13,372 nucleotides of DNA from JAIVHC01 sp049975505 (GCA_049975505.1 JBNGCY010000064.1:1-13372), one strand, 5' to 3'; shown: positions 1 to 7,016, counted from the first letter of the stretch. Made by a program: numbers and translations. The notes: generated from the sequence alone by a model not told the origin.

Positions 1-353
1 AGGATAACTACCTGATATGCAGACTTATTTTTTTGTGGGTGTTAAACTTGGGCTAAGACCCGAATATAAAAACAATTGCAAAGACACTCTATAATAATGT
101 TCTTATGTTAGTGCAAAAACCACATTCTCAGCCACTGGAAATATCAGTGGAGCAGGAACCGGCATAAGGACATTCTATACATTCTGGATAAAGTATTAGC
201 TTTACTAATTTGACCTATTTAAACAATCTATGGCACATAGTAGTTCTAAGATTTGGGAAAACAAGGACAGTATCCTGATCTATTCTGTAAAAAATGCATC
301 CACTATGTTTGATGCTTTCGCGAAAAATATCAACTTAGGAAGGTAAGGGGAAA

Positions 354-433
354 GCGCCAAATGTATGGCGCGTGATTGTCTCTGCAGAGTAATTGCATGC
401 AACGTCTCATGTGTATGTCGAAGGCGAGACAAT
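354..433. promoter_or_regulatory. Cluster of inverted repeats, possible activator binding sites
   Basis: Four inverted repeats lie in 80 bases. GCGCCA (354-359) pairs with TGGCGC (366-371). CTCTGCAGAG (380-389) and TTGCATGCAA (393-402) are perfect 10-bp palindromes with centres 13 bp apart. ATTGTCTC (375-382) pairs with GAGACAAT (426-433). All lie upstream of the sigma-54-like element at 451-466, where an enhancer-binding protein would bind if that promoter is real. This role is inferred. I recognise no known regulator consensus such as the NifA TGT-N10-ACA site. Confidence 0.4.
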
Positions 434-450
434 TACAACTGGTTCTGTGT

Positions 451-466
451 TGGCACCGCAGTTGGT
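451..466 (+). promoter_or_regulatory. Sigma-54-like -24/-12 promoter
   Basis: TGGCAC at 451-456 is followed after 5 bases by TTGGT at 462-466. The sigma-54 consensus is TGGCAC-N5-TTGCW, so the match is close and the spacing is right, but the usual GC of the -12 element reads GG here. Transcription would start near 476, giving a leader of about 40 bases before the ATG at 516. No better sigma-70 promoter was seen nearby. It would drive the two-gene double-cubane operon. Confidence 0.4.
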
Positions 467-515
467 GAATTTTTGCGACGCCATAATGCTTGAATAAAGT
501 GAGAGGGAAAAATCA

Positions 516-1793
516 ATGGGTGAAGACTGTCGTCCCATGTGGGCTGATTTGGGCCTTGATTTAGACAAACACGATATACTGCTGGCGGATCTGGGACAGA
601 CGTATCAGGATGTATTCGTTACCCAGAAGAATCGTCCAGAGGGAATGAAATACTTTGATTTCGTGGCAAGCGAAATCCACGGACTGCGCATCAGGGAAAT
701 GCTCGACGAACAAGTCGCAGGACGTAAAATCATCGGCTCGTTTTGCGTGTTTGTCCCCGAGGAGATTGTACTGGCTGCCAATGCCACCCTGGTCGGCTTG
801 TGTTCCGGGGCTGATTTCGTCATGGATGAGGTCGAAAAACTCTTACCGCGCAACACCTGTGCCCTGATTAAATCACTCTTCGGGTTCAAACTCGGCAAGG
901 TTTGTCCTTATCTTGAAAGTGCCGACATGATCGTAGGGGAAAACACCTGCGACGGCAAAAAGAAGGCATATGAATCCCTGGGGCCTCTGGTAAAAAACCT
1001 GCATGTGATGGATCTACCCCAGGTTAAAACCAAGCATGGTCGCCTCCTGCTCAAAGCCGAATACCAGCGTTTCAGGAAAGTAGTTGAAAACCTTACCGGA
1101 GTTTCAGTCAGCACTGAATCCATGAAAAATGCGATATACACAGTCAACGCCAAACGTGCCGCCATGCAGCGTCTGGCATCCCTGCGGCAGGCCAGTGTCG
1201 CACCCATTTCAGGCTTGGACGCCCTGCTGGCCAACCAGGTGTTTTTTTATGACAACCCTAAGCGCTTCACCGATGCGGTAAACAAGATATGTGATGAGCT
1301 CGAAGAGCGCATTGCAGTCAGTAAAGGTGTTGCAAGCAAAGATACACCTAGGATTCTGGTGTCGGGATGCCCCCAGGCGGTGCCAAACTGGAAACTTCCC
1401 ATGATCGTGGAGCAAGCCGGCGCGGTTATTGTGGGGGAAGAAAGCTGTGTAGGCGAACGCAACACCCGCAATTTGACCGATGACAGTGGCGAAACAGTGG
1501 ATGAGATGCTCGACGCCATTGTTGAACGCTATTTCAAGATTAACTGCGCTATTTTCAGCCCGAATCCAGAGCGTCTGGAACACATTAAGGAAATAGTCAC
1601 CACCTGCCATGCCGATGGCGTCATCCTCTACGGCCTGCAGTTCTGCCAACCGTATCTGATGGAATCTATCCCGGTGGAAAAAGCTCTGGAAGAGAACAAT
1701 ATCCCCTGTCTGCGCATAGAAACCGATTACAGCCGGGAAGATATGGGCCAGCTCAAAACCCGTGTTGAAGCATTCATTGAGCAGTTGCGCTGA
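516..1793 (+). CDS. Double-cubane cluster protein (2-hydroxyacyl-CoA dehydratase superfamily, single chain)
   Basis: This 425-residue protein belongs to the HgdB/BcrB superfamily (2-hydroxyacyl-CoA dehydratase D component). It is a single chain with two similar halves, each with three well-spaced cysteines: Cys77 (in SFCVFVPEE), Cys115 and Cys145 (in TCDGKKK) in the first half, and Cys311 (in EESCVGER), Cys344 and Cys377 in the second. Spacings are 38/30 and 33/33 residues. Six cysteines in one chain of this length fit the double-cubane cluster proteins, which hold an [8Fe-9S] cluster and can reduce small molecules such as acetylene and hydrazine in vitro; E. coli YjiM looks like a relative. 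True dehydratases and benzoyl-CoA reductases need a partner subunit of similar size, and none is present. There is no signal peptide, so it is cytoplasmic. The start is set by AGAGGG 8 bases upstream. The ATPase gene follows 21 bases downstream. The natural substrate is unknown. Confidence 0.85.
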   Translation: MGEDCRPMWADLGLDLDKHDILLADLGQTYQDVFVTQKNRPEGMKYFDFVASEIHGLRIREMLDEQVAGRKIIGSFCVFVPEEIVLAANATLVGLCSGADFVMDEVEKLLPRNTCALIKSLFGFKLGKVCPYLESADMIVGENTCDGKKKAYESLGPLVKNLHVMDLPQVKTKHGRLLLKAEYQRFRKVVENLTGVSVSTESMKNAIYTVNAKRAAMQRLASLRQASVAPISGLDALLANQVFFYDNPKRFTDAVNKICDELEERIAVSKGVASKDTPRILVSGCPQAVPNWKLPMIVEQAGAVIVGEESCVGERNTRNLTDDSGETVDEMLDAIVERYFKINCAIFSPNPERLEHIKEIVTTCHADGVILYGLQFCQPYLMESIPVEKALEENNIPCLRIETDYSREDMGQLKTRVEAFIEQLR

Positions 1794-1814
1794 ACTCAGG
1801 GAGAACAGATATCC

Positions 1815-2561
1815 ATGCATTTTGCCGGGATAGACATCGGCTCGCGCACCATTGAACTGGTAGAGGTGGATAAGGAGGGCCGGATCCAAAAACGTTTCCA
1901 AGAGGACACCGGTTTTGACCCCATAACCACCGCCAGAAACATGATGAACCAAGCCGGATTCGAGCGAATTATGGCCACTGGCTACGGGCGCAACCTGCTC
2001 GAGATCAATTTTGACGCCCCCACCGTCACAGAGATCAAGGCCCATGCCACGGGAGCCAGAGCCCTGTATCCTGACATCGGCACAATCCTGGACATCGGAG
2101 GACAGGACAGTAAGGCCATATCCCTGTTTAACAACGGCAAGGTGAAAAAGTTCGAAATGAATGACCGCTGTGCCGCCGGTACCGGCAAATTCCTGGAGAT
2201 AATGGCAAAAACCCTGGGCTACAGTATAGAAGAGTTCGGGGCGGAAGCACTGCGTGCCTCCAATGAGTTCAACATTTCCAGCATGTGTACCGTGTTTGCC
2301 GAATCCGAAGTGGTCTCTCTTATCACCAAAGGCCACGACCGGCGCGAAATCGCACGCGGACTGCATGCCAGTGTAGTGCGCCGTGCTGCCGCCATGCTCA
2401 ACCGGGTTTCCGCACAGGGCGATATTGTATTCAGTGGCGGAGTAGCTAACAACCCATGTCTGGTTGCGTTTCTGGAGGAAAAACTTAAGCGCAGGGTGGT
2501 TGTTCCTACACACCCGCAATTTATTGGCGCATATGGTGCCGCGCTGCTAGCTGCAAACTGA
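1815..2561 (+). CDS. ATP-dependent reductase/activator of the double-cubane protein (ASKHA family, BadF/HgdC-like)
   Basis: This 248-residue protein is of the usual length for the HgdC-type activators. As a homodimer these hold one [4Fe-4S] cluster between the subunits and use ATP to push a low-potential electron into the partner enzyme. The ASKHA phosphate motifs are present: AGIDIGSRTIELV near residue 4, LDIGGQDSKAI near 92, and FSGGVANNPC near 206. Cys119 (in NDRCAAGTG) and Cys158 (in SSMCTVFAESE) are the conserved positions that supply the bridging cluster ligands. The protein is cytoplasmic. An AGGGAG at 1798-1803 precedes the ATG by 11 bases, and only 21 bases separate it from the stop of the preceding gene, so the two are co-transcribed and likely work as a pair (compare E. 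coli YjiL next to YjiM). The family assignment is firm. The role as reductase of this particular partner is inferred from position. Confidence 0.88.
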   Translation: MHFAGIDIGSRTIELVEVDKEGRIQKRFQEDTGFDPITTARNMMNQAGFERIMATGYGRNLLEINFDAPTVTEIKAHATGARALYPDIGTILDIGGQDSKAISLFNNGKVKKFEMNDRCAAGTGKFLEIMAKTLGYSIEEFGAEALRASNEFNISSMCTVFAESEVVSLITKGHDRREIARGLHASVVRRAAAMLNRVSAQGDIVFSGGVANNPCLVAFLEEKLKRRVVVPTHPQFIGAYGAALLAAN

Positions 2562-2897
2562 TGAAAGAAGCAACAGGCAGACCATAAAGTCATAAAAATT
2601 CCCCCAGAAATAAGCTTTGAAGCCCTCCCATTTATGCCATCTCTCGAGAATAATGCTACAAATTCCATCCACATCATGATAATTGCCTGAAGATCATACT
2701 TACGCTACACCAACAGTGCCTTTCTCCTACACATTCTATTCTAATCAATAAAATTAAAGTGCAATAGCTCCACAATCCGGCAGATATCATCCACTACGCA
2801 TTCTGCGCTATCAATGGCGAAACTACACTTATCCATGGGTAATACAAACCTCCCCACTTTGCTAATCATCGAATATTTACATACATTTTCTACCCAT

Positions 2898-2922
2898 AAA
2901 CTATTTAATTAAACTATAGTTT
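2898..2922. promoter_or_regulatory. Palindrome with a repeated half-site upstream of the cytochrome promoter
   Basis: AAACTATAGTTT at 2911-2922 is a perfect 12-bp palindrome. Its half-site AAACTAT also occurs at 2898-2904, 13 bp away in the same orientation, and TTAATTAA (2905-2912) lies between. The block ends 26 bases before the -35 element at 2949, a usual place for an activator. In AT-rich DNA such palindromes can arise by chance, so the role is tentative. Confidence 0.3.
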
Positions 2923-2948
2923 TTCGCTGAAGTATTTTAATTACCAAT

Positions 2949-2977
2949 TTGACTTTACTAACCATTAAATCTAAATT
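2949..2977 (+). promoter_or_regulatory. Sigma-70-like promoter of the cytochrome-porin operon
   Basis: TTGACT (2949-2954) is separated by exactly 17 bases from TAAATT (2972-2977). The -35 matches the TTGACA consensus at five of six positions and the -10 matches TATAAT at four of six. Transcription would begin near 2984, giving a leader of about 80 bases before the ATG at 3064 that contains the inverted repeat at 2999-3031. This is the best promoter seen in the intergenic region. Confidence 0.5.
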
Positions 2978-2998
2978 GATGTCGTTTGTCTATTTCTA

Positions 2999-3031
2999 TT
3001 ATTGGCTAAAACTATACCAATTAGCCAATAA
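2999..3031. repeat. 11-bp perfect inverted repeat in the cytochrome 5' leader
   Basis: TTATTGGCTAA (2999-3009) and TTAGCCAATAA (3021-3031) are perfect reverse complements around an 11-base spacer. The repeat lies at about +15 to +47 from the predicted start of transcription and ends 16 bases before the ribosome binding site. It could be an operator for a dimeric repressor, or an mRNA hairpin that affects translation or stability. The long spacer and AT-rich arms favour a DNA-binding site over a terminator, and no T-run follows it. Confidence 0.45.
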
Positions 3032-3063
3032 CACATTCAATCTCAATAGGAGAGGAGTAAAGA

Positions 3064-4098
3064 ATGGTACGATTATGGAAAAGGAGGCTGGCTGCAGTAT
3101 GTGTATATGCTCTCATGCTTACAGCTATATACGCCTGTTCTCAGCCCGGGGCACGACATGTTGCCAAGGTTCCTCTGGTGGAAAATGCAACTCTGACGGG
3201 CAGTGACACATGTCAAATGTGCCATGAAGAGTTAAGCGCCGACTTCACACGCAATATTCACAATCAGCTCGCTGATTTTGAATACCTGGCCAATGAAGTT
3301 GATGCTCAGGGATGCGAGTCCTGCCATGGACCGGCAAGTCAACATGTTGAAACCGGGTCTAAGGATAAAATTCTGAGTTTTGAGGCCATGGATTCCGCCC
3401 AGGGATCTGCCGTCTGCCAAACCTGCCATACAGACGGAGATACCATGGAATGGAACCATTCCACCCACGCAGCTTACGGTATCGGCTGTATTGACTGTCA
3501 CGTCGTCCACAGCGAAAATTCCAGCCATGGCATGCTGAAGGAGGCGGAAGATGAATTGTGCTACAGCTGTCACCAGGGGATACGTGCTAAAATGCTCATG
3601 CCCAACCATCATCCGGTAAAAGAGGGCAAAATGGCCTGCAGTGACTGTCATAATCCGCACGGCAGCCAGACCCGTCCCATGCTGCGCACGGACGAACGCA
3701 AAAATGAGTTATGTCTTACCTGCCATATGGACCAATCCGGTCCGTTTGCCTTTGAACATGCGCCGGTCATGGAAGACTGCACCATCTGCCACAATCCCCA
3801 CGGGACGGTTGCCGACAATCTTATCAAGCAGAATGAGCCGTTCCTGTGTCTGCAGTGCCATGAACTGCATTTCCACACCAATTTCCGCCCTAACATGGGC
3901 GCATTAGCTCAATATGCAGACGCAGGCATTCCGGGTGCACAGTCAACTGCGGATAAGATCAACTCACTCGGTATAAACGATAAGCATGCCATGCAAATGG
4001 CCATGATGACGCGTTGCAGCCAGTGTCATCCCAGTGTCCACGGTTCGGATCTGCCCTCACTCTACACCCCGGGCGGCGGTAGCCGTTTAACCCGATAG
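3064..4098 (+). CDS. Decaheme c-type cytochrome, DmsE/MtrA/PioA-like
   Basis: This 344-residue exported cytochrome has ten CXXCH heme c motifs, starting at residues 50, 84, 118, 142, 166, 192, 217, 239, 262 and 318. Length and heme number match the DmsE/MtrA family, whose members insert into an MtrB-type barrel and form a heme wire across the outer membrane. Distal histidines are plentiful (such as HNQL, NHHP, NPHG). The N-terminus (KRR, then a hydrophobic stretch from residue 9) is a signal peptide. It ends in IYAC, so Cys25 could be lipidated, although Tyr at -2 makes the lipobox poor. The start is fixed by AGGAGAGGAG at 3048-3057, 6 bases before the ATG. A porin gene follows 22 bases downstream, the standard pairing. 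The direction of electron flow cannot be told from sequence: DmsE and MtrA work in reduction, PioA and MtoA in Fe(II) oxidation. Confidence 0.92.
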   Translation: MVRLWKRRLAAVCVYALMLTAIYACSQPGARHVAKVPLVENATLTGSDTCQMCHEELSADFTRNIHNQLADFEYLANEVDAQGCESCHGPASQHVETGSKDKILSFEAMDSAQGSAVCQTCHTDGDTMEWNHSTHAAYGIGCIDCHVVHSENSSHGMLKEAEDELCYSCHQGIRAKMLMPNHHPVKEGKMACSDCHNPHGSQTRPMLRTDERKNELCLTCHMDQSGPFAFEHAPVMEDCTICHNPHGTVADNLIKQNEPFLCLQCHELHFHTNFRPNMGALAQYADAGIPGAQSTADKINSLGINDKHAMQMAMMTRCSQCHPSVHGSDLPSLYTPGGGSRLTR

Positions 4099-4120
4099 CC
4101 AACAAGGAGGCATGAACATT

Positions 4121-6598
4121 ATGAAAGTTATTTGTACCTATGTATTGTTGGCACCTATTTTTGTTGTTTTCCTGATTCTTCCCAGTTCGGGCTTTGCCGC
4201 AGATTGGTCGGAAGCGGAAATCAACCTCGGTTATACCGGTGTCAGCAGTGATGACAGTTTGAATAAAACCGCTGAATACGAATCCATGGATTCCTCTGCT
4301 GGAGGTGGCCTGGAACTGGATGTACGTCAAAACGGCATTGGACTTAAGCTTGACGGACAATACACCGATGAAGAGGAAAGCGAGGGTTCCGCCCGTCTTG
4401 ATATCAAGCGGGTGCTGCGTGGCGAATACAATTACCGCAAATTTATCCATCGTCTGCGCCACGATCAGCTGTTTGAAGATCAACCACACCGTATGTCGGG
4501 CGCAACCAATGCCTTCCCCCAGAGTATTGAACACTGGATTGATACCGATGGCGACGGTGTCAATGATTCTCCTGCAGATGCAGATTATGACATCTACGAT
4601 GGTATCATTGCCGCCAACGCCGTTCCAATGCTGATGGAAAATGGCTCAATCGGCCTCGAAGGTCTACAGACCGCGACCTTCAATGACCTTGATCAGGGGC
4701 GCGACTACATTATTGAACGTCGTAAGCATGAAGCCAGCGCCAAACTGCAACTACCATCGTACCCATATCTAGTGCCGGAAGTGAAATTCAGCCACGAGGA
4801 AAAGCATGGTTGGAAACAAAGCACACTTATGACCGGACAGTGTACTCCCTGTCATACGGTTGCCGTGGGCCAGGAAATTGACCAGACCACCGAAGATGTA
4901 AGCATTGGCGCCACATTCAAAAAGTCTGGCTTCACCGCCAGTTATTTTCATACCGAGCGTCAATTTGACAACCAGAGTGATGCCTATGCACACCAGGGTC
5001 TGACCGACAATGAATATTGGTATGACACGATTGTCAAAGGAAGCCACACTAACACTTTTATGTCTCGAGAACTTTTTGAAAATGAATGGCAAGAAATAGG
5101 CATTACGGCAGACATCGAAAAACAGATGGACACCGTAAAACTGCGTTACGATGCCCCGATAGCGACCACACTTTACGGCAGTTATGTCAGTGCTGATACA
5201 AAAAACAACTACAGTGATCTGGAATATGATTCCGACACGCTGTTTTTCAGCGTCAGTAATCGCAGCATTGCCGGTCTGCGCCTCAAGGCCTTTGCTAAAC
5301 AATATGAAATAGACAGTGATGACTTGTATGTGAACATGGCCTCTTACAGCAATAATTCCACCATTACCCTGGGATCACTGGTAGATGAGCCGGTTTCCTA
5401 CTTCAACTATACCCGTCCATCCAGTGCCAGTCGGGATGTGCTGGAAACCGGCCTTGATGCCTCCTACATTCTGGGAGCATCTACAATGCTGACCGGGGCA
5501 TACACCTATAAAATAGTTGACCGGGATAACGATACATTCAAGCAGTATGACAACAGTGCTCTGCTTGATGAAGGCTATCTTGAAGACGAGGAAACCACTT
5601 ACAACACCATTGAACTGGGCCTGAGTTCCCGCCCAATGTCATCTTTGAATCTACGCGCAAAATATACCTACGAGCATGCGGATTCCCCATTCAGCTACAG
5701 CAACGGGCTTGGGTATGATGACCTTTATCTCAATGGCTGGACCCAGCTACTCGAAGAGAGTGGTTCCGACGCCTTGGAGATGAGCGTAAACTCACCCTTT
5801 TATCAGGTATTGCGTAGTGGTTATCGTACCACCTCGGGCAGCAATGTCGCTGAAAACCACCATCAACTCAAAGCAAATGCCACGTGGACTCCTAATGACA
5901 TTTTTTCATTGAGCGCTAACGGCAAGTACACCTTTGAGGATAACGATGATGCTTACAACGACTGGGAAAACAACAGCTGGAATGCCGGCATCAGCATTTT
6001 TCTGATGCCGACACAAAAGCTCACCTTCAGTGCCGGTTACGACTACCAGTACGGAAAAACCACGAGCAAATACGCTACTGCGGTATATGTCGGCTGTTTT
6101 TCAGAAAGTATGGGAGAACAGATCGCGTCTGTGTATGATGATGTCGATTACGACACCACCGCCCAGGTAATGTATCTCTCCACCACCTATCAGGCCACTG
6201 AGAAGTTAACCCTCAGTGGCGATTTGACCCTGACCAAAGCAGAAGCCTCTGCTGACAATCCAGACTTCGGCGACAATATTTACTATAAAAACTACGTCGA
6301 TTATTATTTATCCGGTATGAGTGCAGAAGACTATGTTACCTATCTTGACAACAACAATCTTCCCTACACCCAAACCATTATGACTAGTTATCTTGATTAC
6401 AGCGGCTCGGATGATTATTCCGATCTTGAGTATGAAACCCTGGATTTCACTTTAAATGCTGAATACAGATTCAATCCAGCCCTATCCCTGAGTATCAGCG
6501 GTTCCTACCGTTGGGTGGATGACAATGAAGCCTACCTGGGTGATGATTATGAAGGCAAACTATATCTGGTTAATTCCGCTATAAGCTATAGATTCTAG
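4121..6598 (+). CDS. MtrB/PioB-family decaheme-associated outer-membrane beta-barrel
   Basis: A large barrel of 825 residues that would sheathe the decaheme cytochrome encoded just upstream. Residues 1-26 form a signal peptide (hydrophobic core, then SSGFA). The rest has the alternating, Tyr/Asp-rich strand pattern of outer-membrane barrels and ends in ISYRF, a C-terminal Phe typical of substrates of the BAM assembly machinery. An ATG at 4112 would add three residues, but AAGGAGG at 4104-4110 lies only 1 base from it and 10 from the ATG at 4121, so I chose 4121. The protein is longer than Shewanella MtrB (about 700). Two oddities occur in the N-terminal third: a calcium-loop-like DTDGDGVND at residues 141-149, and a CTPCH motif at 241-245 that fits the heme c attachment pattern. 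The N-terminal CXXC known from Shewanella MtrB is not seen. No surface cytochrome gene follows. Confidence 0.88.
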   Translation: MKVICTYVLLAPIFVVFLILPSSGFAADWSEAEINLGYTGVSSDDSLNKTAEYESMDSSAGGGLELDVRQNGIGLKLDGQYTDEEESEGSARLDIKRVLRGEYNYRKFIHRLRHDQLFEDQPHRMSGATNAFPQSIEHWIDTDGDGVNDSPADADYDIYDGIIAANAVPMLMENGSIGLEGLQTATFNDLDQGRDYIIERRKHEASAKLQLPSYPYLVPEVKFSHEEKHGWKQSTLMTGQCTPCHTVAVGQEIDQTTEDVSIGATFKKSGFTASYFHTERQFDNQSDAYAHQGLTDNEYWYDTIVKGSHTNTFMSRELFENEWQEIGITADIEKQMDTVKLRYDAPIATTLYGSYVSADTKNNYSDLEYDSDTLFFSVSNRSIAGLRLKAFAKQYEIDSDDLYVNMASYSNNSTITLGSLVDEPVSYFNYTRPSSASRDVLETGLDASYILGASTMLTGAYTYKIVDRDNDTFKQYDNSALLDEGYLEDEETTYNTIELGLSSRPMSSLNLRAKYTYEHADSPFSYSNGLGYDDLYLNGWTQLLEESGSDALEMSVNSPFYQVLRSGYRTTSGSNVAENHHQLKANATWTPNDIFSLSANGKYTFEDNDDAYNDWENNSWNAGISIFLMPTQKLTFSAGYDYQYGKTTSKYATAVYVGCFSESMGEQIASVYDDVDYDTTAQVMYLSTTYQATEKLTLSGDLTLTKAEASADNPDFGDNIYYKNYVDYYLSGMSAEDYVTYLDNNNLPYTQTIMTSYLDYSGSDDYSDLEYETLDFTLNAEYRFNPALSLSISGSYRWVDDNEAYLGDDYEGKLYLVNSAISYRF

Positions 6599-6623
6599 GA
6601 CTGTTGCCTCACCTGGAATCTAT

Positions 6624-6659
6624 CAGGCCTCCTTTGCCGTTCAAGGCAAAGGAGGCCTG
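6624..6659. terminator. Strong hairpin after the porin gene
   Basis: CAGGCCTCCTTTGCC (6624-6638) and GGCAAAGGAGGCCTG (6645-6659) form a perfect 15-bp stem with a 6-base loop, 25 bases after the porin stop. It probably ends the cytochrome-porin transcript or protects its 3' end. Neither side has a T-run, so it is not a textbook intrinsic terminator. A weaker hairpin follows, with TTGCTTT (6672-6678) pairing with AAAGCAA (6683-6689) around a GATA loop. Confidence 0.6.
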
Positions 6660-6834
6660 TCCAATTAGCACTTGCTTTGATAAAAGCAAATAAGCATAAT
6701 AGTTACTCACTGCAAGCGGATAATGGACAAAAAATTTCCCTCGCAACAATCGCATACTGACCTGTCCCAGAATATCATCTAAGTAAAACCATTCTTCAAG
6801 ATCAACAGATAAGCTGGAAAACTACTATGCTCCC

Positions 6835-6987
6835 ATGCAAAGCCGCTTTAGCGACTTCCTTGTCCGCCATGGAAACAGCGATGAAGAGCACGCCATTGTG
6901 GTAGCTGAAGAATGTGAGATCAACCTGTACGTAAAATACAACAGCTATTACAGCTATGGTGTGTATATCGCCAAAAAGATAGAGTAA
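6835..6987 (+). CDS. Small hypothetical ORF, possibly a gene remnant
   Basis: This 50-residue open frame sits in the 418-base gap between the porin and the convergent M20 gene. Its composition looks protein-like: an acidic middle (NSDEEHAIVVAEE) followed by a Tyr-rich end (LYVKYNSYYSYGVYIAKK). The frame stays open upstream to 6787 but offers no earlier ATG, and no good ribosome binding site precedes 6835. It could be a small gene, the 3' remnant of a decayed gene, or chance. The overlapping minus-strand frame is a less natural, very hydrophobic sequence. I recognise no family. Confidence 0.25.
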   Translation: MQSRFSDFLVRHGNSDEEHAIVVAEECEINLYVKYNSYYSYGVYIAKKIE

Positions 6988-7016
6988 CACAGCGTTATAG
7001 ATTTTCTTAATAAAAT

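Larger units (their letters stand above)
1..515. other. Non-coding leader region upstream of the double-cubane operon
   Basis: No convincing gene is seen on either strand in these 515 bases. The left part is AT-rich and has frequent stops. Several inverted repeats occur: CCACTG/CAGTGG at 132-137 and 145-150 (7-base loop), GCGCCA/TGGCGC at 354-359 and 366-371, and two perfect palindromes at 380-389 and 393-402. The right end carries a sigma-54-like promoter (451-466) and an AGAGGG ribosome binding site at 502-507, 8 bases before the ATG at 516. The length and repeat density suggest a regulated promoter region. I recognise no known riboswitch. Confidence 0.6.
2562..3063. other. AT-rich intergenic region between two operons
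   Basis: About 500 bases without a credible gene, clearly more AT-rich than the flanking genes. No strong hairpin with a T-run was found after the ATPase gene, so termination there is unexplained. The right part holds the control region of the cytochrome operon: a palindrome at 2911-2922, a sigma-70-like promoter at 2949-2977, an 11-bp inverted repeat at 2999-3031 and a strong ribosome binding site at 3048-3057. Nothing recognisable was found in 2562-2890. Confidence 0.6.

Noticed and set aside
230..250. Second TGGCAC near position 233 as a sigma-54 site
   Set aside because: No TTGC-like element follows at the required distance.
1209..2519. 436-residue open frame on the minus strand
   Set aside because: It lies antisense to the double-cubane protein and activator genes, both of which have clear family motifs. 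Its translation has no recognisable domain.
516..2561. Annotation as 2-hydroxyglutaryl-CoA dehydratase or benzoyl-CoA reductase
   Set aside because: Those enzymes need two different large subunits. Only one is present, and it already holds six cysteines in two halves, which fits the double-cubane type better.
2949..3206. 85-residue plus-strand frame across the cytochrome start
   Set aside because: It covers the promoter, the inverted repeat and the cytochrome signal peptide in another frame and has no ribosome binding site.
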